Source: Lumbricus terrestris
Taxonomy: Eukaryota; Annelida; Clitellata; Crassiclitellata; Lumbricidae
Direction: 5' to 3'
Length of the DNA stretch: 64,000 bases
Assembly (NCBI GenBank): GCA_949752735.1
Contig: OX457042.1
Span: forward strand, 59,929,723 to 59,993,722
The notes beneath the pieces are model-generated. The model did no database searches, was not told where the DNA came from, and worked only from the letters and a program-made list of their open reading frames with translations. The translations under genes and the position numbers were made by a program. Shown here one piece after another: positions 22,450 to 33,196 of this stretch. The first letter of the stretch is position 1. Every line of letters begins with the position of its first letter.

Positions 22450-22637
22450 AATTATTTCTAATACCTTCAATGTGCTCACAGTTTCGTTTCAGAACTGTGT
22501 CCAGAGACAATCGAGCGCCCGATCGGTGAAAAGGACCCATCAGGAGGATCCCCTGGGACTCAGTATATTCGGTCTTACGCTGGACGTTTCCGGCAAAGTT
22601 GAGTTTGGAACTGCGTGAAAGATGATCTGATTCTGAG
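22450..22637. repeat. Segment homologous to 63690-63817
   Basis: Diverged homologue of the sequence at the right end of the window (blocks GTGAAAAGGACCCA, CGGTCTTACG, AACTGCGTGAAAGATGATCT). It forms the left flank of the hAT insertion; the homology resumes after it at 23609-23830. Confidence 0.7.
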
Positions 22638-23608
22638 CAGGGGCTTCTATCCCTATACATGGCGGGCGCAGCTTGCGCCCAGTGAAAAATAGGGGGGGGG
22701 AATCAGAAGACAGCCAAAATTCACGTCGGTTGGGGGGGAAGGTCGGACATGCAGGGCAGCGTTCAATCTAGGCATCACTAAAGGAAGATAGTAAAGGAAG
22801 ATTCCCCAGAAAATACTTTCCCTCCATATAAATTTGGGAAAAATGGTAGGCCTAATATAGTTTTTAGCAAAATGTATACACTTTATACACTTTGAGTTTT
22901 TAGTTAGACTACTATCTGCATTTTTGAATTACATGAACTGCTATAGCAGCTATATTATACTATAAAAATTCCTATTACATGATTATAATTATGTTTTTAC
23001 TATTTTAATAAATAATACAATCATATTATAATTGAAAAAATAATGTTAATACAAATACTATTTTGCACAACTAAATGGCTTCTCTCCAAAGCTATCTTTC
23101 AAATTTCAGACAGTCAAATTTGGTCCTTGAACACTTAGTAAACAACATCATTATTACGTGGGCTTACAATGTAGGACCTACATTGTATTTTATTGTATTG
23201 CATTGTGCTCTAAAAATTTATGTAACGCCTCTCGAGCGCACACTGATCAGAGGCGCAAAACATATGGTTGCCCAATTTTGGCAGCAATTCCTCCAATGAA
23301 ATAGCAGAGTAATTTTTTCTAAGAGGAGAGCTTAAAATGCTGGAATTGCAATGCGGAAATCGCAAAAATTTCTTATGGGGAGGGGCACATTCCCTCCCCA
23401 TACCAGGTCCCTTCCCGGCGCTACACATGCTTCGGCGATCGTCTGCTGGATGCCCGTTTGTCCCTCTCCAAACAAACCTTCATTCCCACACTAGAGGAGG
23501 GCATGCGCTAGATTGCATTACATTGCATACATAGAGGAAGGGCGGTCCAGAAAAGGGGGGGAATAAAGTAGATTGCGCCCGGCTGCTTAGGGGGGATAGA
23601 AGCCCCTG
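22638..23608. mobile_element. hAT-type non-autonomous element (MITE), 971 bp
   Basis: Perfect 16-bp terminal inverted repeats CAGGGGCTTCTATCCC (22638-22653) and its complement (23593-23608), flanked by the perfect 8-bp direct repeat ATTCTGAG (22630-22637 and 23609-23616). CAGGG ends and 8-bp duplications are the hAT signature. A subterminal palindrome GGGCGCAGCTTGCGCCC lies at 22664-22680. There is no transposase. The homologous locus at 63810-63817 (ATTGTGAG) is an unoccupied site. Confidence 0.9.
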
Positions 23609-23616
23609 ATTCTGAG

Positions 23617-25420
23617 TGGGATCAGGTTGGATGGTCTGATGGGGCAGGGATCTTTTAGCAAAGGATTTCTGACTGAATCGCAGTTAATGCGACATTCAAG
23701 CGAAAAAAAGTCTTCACACAGTTTGCGAAGTCACTGAATGGCTAAGACAGACTCAGGCCAATTAAGACTGTATGACTGACAGATTTAGTATTTGAATGTG
23801 CTTGTGTTGGTTCAAGTTCAACTGAAAAATAACACCGAAGGTTCTGGTCCAAGCTTCCGTATTGTTAATTAATGAATGCACAGAGAACGACATTCCAACT
23901 ACACTAGACTACGGTGTAGGCCTATAGCTATAATATGAAATTCCTAAGATATTTCATATAGGATTAAACGCTAAAATTTGTGTTAAGTGATCAAAGTATT
24001 CTTTCTGATATTCAGATAAAATTCTCTTGTTCAATTGACGTTGTAGAGTTCTCCGATAACACTCAATATTTTATTGCAACACAGATTGTCCTTCTGGAAC
24101 TAACATTTTCCCGTGAAAAACCATAAATTTCCAACACAACTGATGATTTCACAAAACTAAGAATATTTCTTTGGAAACATTCTTCAAGTTTTTTAGTAAT
24201 GGTAACAACATCCACTTTACACTGATACTTAATCAATGCAAAATTAAAACAAAAAACCTTAAACCTAGGTCTAAATAAAAATGACTTTGAACTATAATTA
24301 TATAGGCCTACAACTAAAACTGATGATTTCGCAAAACCGGATGAAACGTTTGATGAGTAACAGAAAAGAAATTGATACAGAGGAAACCTACGCCAACTAT
24401 AGAACTGAATTCCAAAACTTTCTGGTCACTTTTTCTTTTGACGTTCAGTTTGGTTGGTTGGCCAAAACAAATTCAATATTTTTCTGTTCCATACATATAA
24501 AGGTCAACTCTTACCAACTGATAATTCTTTTAAGTGCCTTAAAACATAATTTTTTGGAGAAGAGTATGTCTGTGGCTGCAAGATAACTTGACAAGCAATT
24601 CTTTCTCATACCAAAAACATGACTAATAATTAATTACTCAGTCTCCATATAATTCCCATTAGTAAGCCTATAACTTTTCACCCACAACATAGAATAATGC
24701 ACTCAAATGACATTCTCCGCCTTATATAATTACGATCCTTACGGTACATTGATTGTGTGATTTTTTGTAGGAAGATTGGCATTGTACGATTCATTGAAAC
24801 ATTGATGGCCAAGTTGTCTGCAGATAGTTACATCCCTTTAAGCCTTCTTTGCTGTCTTTTGCCTGGCATTAACGTTTTCTTGTACTCTCTTGGAAGTGCA
24901 TAATAATGTCTTTCACTTTCCATTTCTTCAGTATGTGTCGCTCCTCCGCAGATGCTTATGATGTACATAAATTTTGTACATAACAAATATGGAACTTTAA
25001 AATACTACAGACAGGAAATCTGGCAAACTTTATTTAGAAATAGTTATGACTTCATTTCTGTACGAGATATTTTATCAGTTTTGACAGCCAAAAACTGTAA
25101 GAACAGTTTCAGGCAAAACTGTTACAAATAGGGTTACAGGCCTACTCTCGAGCATGGAGCCAAATGTGAGTTTAAAATTACCGCATTTGGAAAATATTTG
25201 TTAGGTTTACTCACATAATTTATGCGTTGAGCCAAGGTTTGTATACTGGAAAATGAACAAATGTTGCAGAGCAGCTGCAACCTTTGCAGAAATGCAAAAG
25301 AATCTTGTACACAAAAGAAGAAAAGCTGTCAGTTTAGTTTGCCCTGAGTCAGCCATAGGTATAAAATTATACCAATTTATACCACTGCAATTTCATACCC
25401 TTGCATGACTGCTATGCAAA
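23617..25420. other. Gene-free stretch downstream of zinc-finger gene A
   Basis: Positions 23617-23830 continue the homology to 63818-64000. Beyond that I see no gene, only short unsupported frames, for example 24281-24586. Confidence 0.5.
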
Positions 25421-25424
25421 TGGC

Positions 25425-25430
25425 TTTATT
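25425..25430 (-). promoter_or_regulatory. Candidate polyadenylation signal AATAAA for zinc-finger gene A
   Basis: AATAAA on the minus strand about 190 bp downstream of the stop of the 835-aa gene. Confidence 0.35.
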
Positions 25431-25618
25431 TGGAGATGTTATTTTTACAAGTGTTACACACACCTCTACGGAGTGAAAGTGCTTTCAAAGTTGAAGTTCA
25501 TGAGAATGCCTTATGACCCTTCTGACATACCTGCCATATGTATTGTTTCTCACCTTCAATAGTGTGTTCTCATGTGTCTCGTTAGAGTATCTTTTCTGTT
25601 AGTTTTATGCTCACAAAG
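25430..25618 (-). pseudogene. Decayed extra zinc fingers beyond the stop of gene A
   Basis: Minus-strand reading past TAG gives TRHMRTH and, after shifts, a CQ.CQ-like remnant. The array was once longer. Confidence 0.6.
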
Positions 25619-28126
25619 CTAGCATTGGTACGGTTTCTGTCCAGTACGAATACTTGCATGGTATTTCAGAGAATCATGTCGGACAAATCTTTTCTCACAT
25701 ACCTCGCATTGGTAAGCTTTTTCTCCACAGTGGATTTTAACATGATATCCCAAACTGACAGATTTGGAAAACCATTTTTCACACGCATTGCATTGGAACA
25801 GTCTTTCCCCGGTATGAATTCGACTGTGTATCTTAAAATCTCTGCTGAGAGCGAAAGCTTTAGGACATTGCTGACACAGGTATGGTTTCTCTCCAGTATG
25901 TGTAGTCAAATGACACTTCAGAGTAAAGAGATGTGGGAATGCCTTTGAGCAAAACTCACAATGGTATGGCTTCTCTCCAGAATGAATTTTCAGATGACCT
26001 CGTAGAGCAGAGGCTGCGGAAAATCTTCTTTTACATGTTTGACATTGGAATGGTTTCTCTCCAGTATGGATTCTAATATGACATCGTAGATGAGAAGACT
26101 GCGTGAATCTGTGTTTACATGTCTCACATTGGAATGGCTTTTCTCCAGTGTGTTTTCTCATATGAGTCCTCAGATCAGACATGCGTGTAAATGCTTTCGA
26201 ACATATCTGGCATTGATATGGTTTCTCTCCAGTATGGAGTCTGATATGAATTTGTTGCGCTGACGATGTGGTAAATGTTTTTTGGCAAATGTGACATAGG
26301 AACGGTCTCTGTCCCAGATGGGTCTTTTCGTGACATCTCAGGGCAGAAATGCATACGAATGTTTTCGGACATGCTTGGCAATGGTATGGTTTTTCACTGA
26401 AGTGGGTACTTTCGTGTGTTTTGAGACCGTTCATGCACACAAATGATTTCTGACATAATTGACAAATATATGGTTTCTCTCCAGTATGTGTTCTTATGTG
26501 TCTGTGTAGTTCACTCTTACTATATGCTTTAAAGTCACATAGATGGCATTGGTGAACCTTATCTCCTGTATGGGTTCTAATGTGTCTCTTCAATTCAGGA
26601 TGGTTTATATACTCTTTGGGGCATTGCAGACATTTGTATTGTTTCAGTTGTGTATGGCGCTGCATGTGATATCTGAAACCACCACTGTTAGAAAATGTTT
26701 TACGGCATAACTGGCACATAAAGGGTTTCTCGCCGGTGTGGATTCTGAGATGCTGCTCTAGGCTGGATGAAGAAGAAAGTGCTTTATGACACACCTGGCA
26801 TAGAAATTGCTTCTCTCCTGTATGGGTTCTTTCGTGATACTGCATGCCATTATTTTGTGTGAATGTCTTTTGGCAAAACCGGCATTGGTATTTTTTTTCT
26901 CCAGTATGGATCCGAACATGGGCCTGTAAATTAGATGATGAGAAAAACCTTTTATGACACACCTGGCAGAGATAAGGCTTCTCTCCGGTATGGACTCTGG
27001 CATGACTTCGTAAAGTGAAAGAATAAGTAAACACTTTCTTACACGTCTCACACTGAAATGGTTTCTCACCAGTATGAATCATCATGTGACTCTTTAGTTT
27101 GTACGCTAATCGGAACATCTTCTGGCATAAGTGGCATTGATATGGTTTATGCTCAGTGTGGATTCTACTGTGATATCTTAGGTAATAAGACTGAGAATAT
27201 CTCCGTTCACATATCGGACATTGGTATGGCCTCTCTCCAGTGTGTATTCTACGATGAATGTGAAGACAGCCACGTTCCCTAAATGCTTTTTGACAAACTT
27301 CACACTGATATGGTTTCTCCCCGGTATGCATTCTCAAATGACTCTTTAGATTACCAAACTGACCAAATTTCTTTTGACACACCTCACACTGGTATGCTTT
27401 CTCCCCAGTATGGGTTCTCTTGTGAACCTGCAGATTGGACGATTGTTTGAATGATTTCTGGCATTGTTGACATTGATATGGTTTCTCGTCCGAGTGTATC
27501 CTAAGATGGGTTTTCACACTCCAATGGCTGAAAAATATCTGTTGACATATGTGGCATTCGAATGCATTCTCTCGATCATGCATTTTAATTATATGACTTC
27601 GTAGATTATAAGATTGGGAATAACTCTGTTTACATATCTGACATTGGTATGGTTTCTCTCCCGTGTGTATTCTCAAATGTGTCTTGAGACCAAATTTGCG
27701 TGTAAATGCCTTTGAGCATAGCTTGCATTGGTGTGGCTTCTCTCCAGTATGAATTCTAACATGAATTAGTAGTTCGGATGGTCTTGCAAATATTTTTGGG
27801 CAAACCTGACACAGAAATGGCTTATCACTAGAGTCAGTTTTCTCATGATTTCTGAGACCTGAACTGCACGAGAATGTTTTCTGGCGAAAATTTGCTTTCC
27901 CTTCAATATGGAGTCTCGAGTGTCTGTTTAGGTAATAAGGGGACTGAAATACTTTCTTACATAGATCACAGTCGTATGTTTTTCCTTCTGAGCGGTATTT
28001 AACAGTTTCCTTTGTGTCTTTCGGCACAAATGATTTGTGACGCTTCTGGAAATTATTCGTGCTTTCTTGTGCTGGATTTCCTGAGGACTTTCCAAATGAA
28101 CCACTGGAAGAAATTCTTTCCGACAT
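25619..28126 (-). CDS. Polydactyl C2H2 zinc-finger protein A, copy 1 (835 aa)
   Basis: One uninterrupted frame from ATG 28126 to TAG 25619. A basic, finger-free N-terminus of about 50 residues is followed by about 26 complete C2H2 fingers (C-x2-C-x12-H-x3,4-H) joined mostly by TGEKPYQC-type linkers. A degenerate finger lies near residues 79-100 (both Cys lost), and the last finger has Arg in place of the final His (ASIRTG). The array suggests nuclear sequence-specific DNA binding; no KRAB, BTB or SET domain is seen. The stop truncates the array: in the same frame beyond it, finger sequence (TNRKDTLTRHMRTH) goes on. The ORF has no intron. The paralogue B (38035-40494) shares N-terminal sequence and finger order. 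Confidence 0.9.
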   Translation of the reverse strand: MSERISSSGSFGKSSGNPAQESTNNFQKRHKSFVPKDTKETVKYRSEGKTYDCDLCKKVFQSPYYLNRHSRLHIEGKANFRQKTFSCSSGLRNHEKTDSSDKPFLCQVCPKIFARPSELLIHVRIHTGEKPHQCKLCSKAFTRKFGLKTHLRIHTGEKPYQCQICKQSYSQSYNLRSHIIKMHDRENAFECHICQQIFFSHWSVKTHLRIHSDEKPYQCQQCQKSFKQSSNLQVHKRTHTGEKAYQCEVCQKKFGQFGNLKSHLRMHTGEKPYQCEVCQKAFRERGCLHIHRRIHTGERPYQCPICERRYSQSYYLRYHSRIHTEHKPYQCHLCQKMFRLAYKLKSHMMIHTGEKPFQCETCKKVFTYSFTLRSHARVHTGEKPYLCQVCHKRFFSSSNLQAHVRIHTGEKKYQCRFCQKTFTQNNGMQYHERTHTGEKQFLCQVCHKALSSSSSLEQHLRIHTGEKPFMCQLCRKTFSNSGGFRYHMQRHTQLKQYKCLQCPKEYINHPELKRHIRTHTGDKVHQCHLCDFKAYSKSELHRHIRTHTGEKPYICQLCQKSFVCMNGLKTHESTHFSEKPYHCQACPKTFVCISALRCHEKTHLGQRPFLCHICQKTFTTSSAQQIHIRLHTGEKPYQCQICSKAFTRMSDLRTHMRKHTGEKPFQCETCKHRFTQSSHLRCHIRIHTGEKPFQCQTCKRRFSAASALRGHLKIHSGEKPYHCEFCSKAFPHLFTLKCHLTTHTGEKPYLCQQCPKAFALSRDFKIHSRIHTGERLFQCNACEKWFSKSVSLGYHVKIHCGEKAYQCEVCEKRFVRHDSLKYHASIRTGQKPYQC

Positions 28127-28330
28127 AACATACGATTATGGATTTTCTAAGCTTGTGCTTCACATACGATTTCTCTGTGATTCTTCTGCAGGTTACTGCT
28201 GATTTTAATCATTTGTAGAAAAGTCTTGCGAATTATTTTCTTCAGTGCGAACATCACAAGATTTAATATTAATTTCACTCCATAGTATTATCACAGTATA
28301 AATAATTAATTTATAGTTTTATACGATTAT
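28127..28330. other. 5 prime flank of zinc-finger gene A
   Basis: No clear TATA or other promoter element can be singled out. Confidence 0.4.
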
Positions 28331-28918
28331 ACGACAATCGGTCTACAGACAACTCGTCTAACGACAACTCGTCTACAGACAATTGGTCTAACGACAGCCG
28401 GTCTACAGACGACTCGTATTGATGAAATAGAAGCTGGATTTATGAAAAAGTTAAATGATTTCCTAGCTTGAATGGAAGATGGATTGATTTTCATTCATGT
28501 ATTTCAACATGCATCCAGCTTCTACTTCAGATCTAAAAATACCTTATATTTCTCAGTCGTTATTTTCATCAATCCAACATCTGTTCCAGATATAAAAATA
28601 TCCTCATCCAGCTTCCATTACTTAAACGTTTTCACCAATCCAGCTTTTATTTCAAATCTAGAAATACCTTCATCCAGCTTTTACTTCTCATGCGTTATTT
28701 CCGTCAACCCAGCTTCTATTTCACCTGTAAAAGAACCTTCATCCAGATTTTATTTGTCTTGCGTTTTTTCATCAATCCAACCTCCATTTCACCTGTAAAA
28801 AGCTTTCATCCAGCTTCTCAAGCGCTGGACGAGTTGTCTGTAGAGCAGTTGTCGTTAGACAAATTGTCTGGAGACCACTTGTCTTTAGACATATTATTGT
28901 CTGTAGACCAACTGTCGT
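28331..28918. mobile_element. Foldback-like element 1 (588 bp) with tandem-repeat arms
   Basis: Ends are inverted: ACGACAATCGGTCTACAGAC (28331-28350) against the complement of 28899-28918, 18 of 20 identical. Each arm is a run of GTCTACAGAC / GTCTAACGAC units. The core (28425-28820) is built of ATCCAGCTTC...-type half-units shared with the 69-bp minisatellite at 35541. No target duplication is evident and there is no protein. Confidence 0.7.
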
Positions 28919-29581
28919 GACACCATTTATACTGTGGTATTATAGTGAAGCAGCACAGTTATCAACTTATAATACAATACAATACAATTAGGCATTTATA
29001 ATGCGCTTTAACCAAAAAAGTCTTGCACAAGAGCGCGCTTAATTACAGATCTAATCATAATGCAATGAGAATAAATGAGTTTTTAATTTAGATTTAAACT
29101 ACGCAACAGATGCACACGGACGAATGGAAATTGGGAGACTATTCCATCCTTTGCCGTGGTGTATATACGTTTAATGAGCAAAAACAGTTTGGCAATCCGC
29201 AACCTGGTACATTGAGACAGCCAAAAATTGCATTGAAATAAAAATAGTAATCTTTTTTCGCAAATTGTTTTATTTTTCATAACTCTGGAAATGAAGTTTT
29301 TTAAGTATATTATCAAATGATTAACTGTTATTAATTTGCCGAGGATATATTTGAAAGTTTTGAATACCCCGTAGTCGGACTCGCAGTACTTATAATTTTA
29401 TGTCTCCGATATTAATGACGTCGTTTTTTGTGATCTAGGCCTATGCACTAACAAGGAGCTTGTGTGTGGGTAAGAGGTGCCAGTCAGTCGTTCGTTGATT
29501 ATATAAAAATTATTACTAATAAAAGCAAAACGAACAAAAGAAAATCAATGCGTATGAGGTCATAAGTTTATATCTTCGTAG
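28919..29581. other. Gene-free stretch
   Basis: Includes a short ACAAT repeat near 28970. Nothing else recognised. Confidence 0.5.
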
Positions 29582-29615
29582 CAAAGATATTAGAGTTTTA
29601 ACTCTAATATCTTTG
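29582..29615. repeat. Short perfect hairpin (16-bp arms)
   Basis: CAAAGATATTAGAGTT, then TT, then its perfect complement. Confidence 0.9.
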
Positions 29616-30183
29616 TTCGTAGTCACGAAAGGTTAAATATTTTAGTAGTCATAAATTGTTGCAGAACAGTGTGGGCTTTCTATTGCACATAATTATTATA
29701 AATGCTGCAAGTTTCAGAGACTGTATCATAAAAGCATACTCGAATAATTATTTTGTCTGGAAAATAATCAAGTTGGATTAAAATAAATTGACATTACACG
29801 CTAGTTCTTAGAAGAGAGTTCGACATAAAACCTTTTGAAATCTTCCATGTCAAAATGTCCAATAGGCCTACAATTTATCTGAATATCGGAATTTATAGTG
29901 TTCACTGGAGAAGCCTTGACTAAACGCTGCCAATAGATACATGTATGGATGGATATGTTGGTCGGGAATTTCGCTTTGGCTGAGCAATACCATTGCTCTT
30001 AGGCTCCTGCTCAATCAGACCAATATCCTTAATTGTTACCATTCAATTACATCAAGGATTCCAATAAGTCGACCTAACCTCAACTTTGTGAGACAGTCAG
30101 AAATGTTTCTTGCTGGATGCCGAATAGGCCTACTAACAGGTCAAAACGATGGACTTTCTCGGTTGGCTTCACCGATCGCATGA

Positions 30184-30330
30184 CACCGAAGTTTTAGACC
30201 TACATCAGCTGCGAATCTATGGAACAGACTGCGTGAGATTGCTATGACCGCGCGTCTCATAAAACGGTTCTCTGTGAAATTTAAGGGCGCTAGAGAAATC
30301 TTGCTGTGTTTTAATGTCATAATTATGTGA
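30184..30330 (+). pseudogene. LINE ORF2 tail fragment
   Basis: A frame reads SFRPTSAANLWNRLREIAM, then LIKRFSVKFKGA, REILL. It resembles the AA..WN.LP..I......FK..LK..L end of CR1-type ORF2. No upstream RT motifs are seen. Confidence 0.45.
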
Positions 30331-30673
30331 TCCATCTGACCAAAACCAGGCGTAAGTCGGATTTGTACAAAATGAGTGTCATTATCTTCTAAAAAAATAA
30401 AGTCTCTGCTTTAAAATGACACAGATCCTATATTGCTCTGCCATGTTTCTGTCCAAAGTTATGAGTAAAAATTTGGTTCGACCGTCCAAATTACAATTCT
30501 GAGAAAAATGCGTACAGCGTAGAAAAATTATCAGAAATATATCAGCAATATTTTCATTTCTCATCTAACTTCTCGCCTACTTCAGCTATAGCACAGGCTT
30601 ATGTAGACTAAGTAAGTATAAATAGGCCCATTCTTCATTACAATGCGAACAGCAGGCTAGGCCTAAATAGTTT

Positions 30674-30897
30674 ATAGAAGAAACAAATAATAGAAACATT
30701 TATGCAAAGCCATAGCCTGCAACATTCTCACAGTAAAACTTCTGTTAACAAAGGCGTCAACTCTAGGTAGGGTTAAATCTTGTGGCCTGGAGATTTAACC
30801 CTACCTAGAGTTGACGCCTTTGTTAACAGAAGTTTTACTGTGAGAATGTTGCAGGCTATGGCTTTGCATAAATGTTTCTATTATTTGTTTCTTCTAT
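30674..30897. repeat. Perfect inverted repeat: 107-bp arms, 10-nt spacer
   Basis: Left arm 30674-30780, spacer TGTGGCCTGG 30781-30790, right arm 30791-30897. I compared all 107 positions and found no mismatch. A transcript of either strand would form a long hairpin. The arms have no obvious similarity to other elements here. Confidence 0.95.
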
Positions 30898-30917
30898 TGT
30901 ATGGAGTGACCTTATAG

Positions 30918-30962
30918 AGAGGGAGGGAGGGAGGGAAGGAGGGAAGGAGGGAGGGAGGGAGG
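30918..30962. repeat. GGGA purine tract with G-quadruplex potential
   Basis: About ten GGGA/GGAA units starting 20 bp after the large palindrome. Closely spaced G-triplets on the + strand could form a quadruplex. Confidence 0.85.
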
Positions 30963-32984
30963 TGGTGAACTGTGTCGTCGCTAGCCACACGATTTCAGCA
31001 GGTCGCGTCAAGGTCGTATGTGTTATTCAGCAGGTCGAAAAAATAAGAAGGCATTAAAATTTCAAATAAATTTTGGCAGGTCATAATTATAGGCCGGTCA
31101 AGAGTAAATATTAGGCAGTACTTTGCCAAATGACCTGCTATGCCGTGACCTGTGGTAGTGCCACCACAGGTAGCGAAGGATGTGAAAATGGTTAAGTAGG
31201 ATAGAGCGGAGAAGAGCGAAGCCAAAATTTTGCAGTATGAAACATTCAACAAAGACGTTGTAATCACCGATTTCATACTTGAACATAAATCTTTCTCATA
31301 TAAAATAAACAACGCAAAGTTGAAGTAATAGGCTACACCGATTTTAGTAGGACTGCATGTGTATTTTAACGATAAGGTCCTAATAATTGATCAATCTCAC
31401 TTCTATACAGGCATAAATTATAGGCATAATTACAGCAAGAATTCTTTTTGTAAATCCAACTTATATATTCGTCCAACGCGGCCAGCAATTTAGAAGGTAG
31501 CTAGGCCTAAGATTATCGCATTCTTAGAAATATAGAACGATATAACAACATAACTAGGCCTTTGCCTATTTCTGATCATTCTGATGGACATACGACAAAG
31601 TGTTCTTTTAAACTAGAGATGCCGCCCATTACAAATAGAATTAGGCCTACACAATTCTCAGGCGACGATGCGCCGATATCATGCTAAATTTGATGTAGCC
31701 TAAACCAGTGGCAAATTGTAAATTTGTGCGTCAGTCCTAAATGAATAGGCCCTTTATTTTTTAATTAAACTGCGATTAGCACTTGGCGTGACCAGATGGT
31801 GAAATGGCGAGCAAATTTAAATTTCTCATTTTATATCGTCAGGTATTTTGTATAAAGAGGGAATTGATCGGTATTTAAACTCTGAATTGATCGGTATAAA
31901 CTCTGAATTGATCGGTATAAACTCTCCTTTAGTTCTATTTGCTAGTTTATTTAATATGGACATTTGCAAAACGCTTCTCACTAATCACTATTCGTTTATT
32001 AGAACCACCTTACTTACCGCAGCGCGTACCTTGAGCACATAAAACCTAGGCAAAGCGTGATGTGAGTACATCAGTTCAGACAATTATTAACCTACTCTAG
32101 AGTAGGCCTACATCTACCTAGGCAAAGCGTACTCTTGTCTCTTGGCCTACAGTGTATCATACCCAGGCGCAGCGCCGTGTAGTCTACTCGTGGGAGCCCG
32201 TGCTTCAGGGCTGGTAAGCACAACTAGGACAAGGCATAAGGTAATCCATGTATAGTGCCTAAACGCGACTTAACAATTCCCGACTTAGCCATTGGAATTT
32301 ATCCGTATGCACGAGATAAAATAGCACAGAGCATAACTAATCTACACATTCCTTGCACCCGACGATGCATGACGCTTGCTCTTCCCCCAATTCAATAGGT
32401 TATAGCTGAGCGCGCATGCGTGAAAGATATTCATATGCGGTCGTTGCCAGCGTGGGGTAAACAGATTCAGACCTAAAGACGGACCCCAGGGAAATATCGA
32501 CGGCTGCCTATTGTTCACGCTGTCCAGCTAATGTCAGCCGTCTATTGTTCACAATGGGAATAGCCGGCTTACTCCTACCTCGGAGTTGGAATAAAGTTAT
32601 ACCTAGTTTAGTTCGCTAATCTCAAGCCATGCATACGGAAATAACCCAGTATTCCCGATTAGGCCAGATTTAAGCCATATATAAGAGTTATTCCCTCATG
32701 TGCATACGGTCCCAGGACAAGAGAAAATCGACATCTATGCTTGTACCTGCTGCGTTTTGGTCTTTAAAACAGATTTCTTTACACTTATTTAGGCCTACAA
32801 TGGTAGCCTACAAATGATACATAAAGTGAAACTGAAAAATTTGCATGTAGATAACGCAATGAAAAATGCATAAGTTTGTTGCCTAGGCCTACTTTCTTGC
32901 TTTGCATTTCTATAAAAGTACTTAATAAAAAAATAAAAGCGATCATTTTATTTTGACCCTCTACAAAATATCCGCGAACCTCAT
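30963..32984. other. Gene-free stretch with a small tandem repeat
   Basis: Three copies of a 22-23-bp unit (GAATTGATCGGTATAAACTC) lie at 31859-31925, and a 9-bp-arm hairpin (ACCTGTGGT / ACCACAGGT) at about 31149. Blocks at about 30975 and 31483 recur near 63185 and 63218, so part of this is a dispersed repeat. Confidence 0.5.
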
Positions 32985-33188
32985 TAACCCTGCATAGGGG
33001 CTTTGCTATTGTACGTCCCTCAATGTGGAACGATAGTCCATCTGCAATTCGTAGCAGGATTTTGGTGGGAAATTCACCTGCATATTTTTACAATTTGAAG
33101 ACCTTTCTCCTGTAGCCTAAGCGTCTATGTCGCTGAGAGGCTTTTGAATAACTGAATAGTGAAAAGCGCTTTGCAAATGTTCATATTA
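32985..33188 (+). pseudogene. CR1/L2-like LINE tail
   Basis: Reads RGFAIVRPSMWNDSPSAIRS, then FYNLKTFLL, then a UTR with GAAAAGCGCTTTGCAAATGT and a short ATTAG tail. This is the RR..V..P..WN.LP...R......FK..L end motif. Confidence 0.65.
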
Positions 33189-33196
33189 GATTAGAT

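Noticed and set aside
22430..22660. 76-aa minus-strand frame (and the related 63519-63902 frame)
   Set aside because: The frame is not conserved between the diverged homologous loci, and the first crosses into the hAT element.
25607..28131. Short frames inside and opposite the zinc-finger genes (also at 38105-40173 and in copy 2)
   Set aside because: Shadow frames of the repetitive zinc-finger coding sequence.
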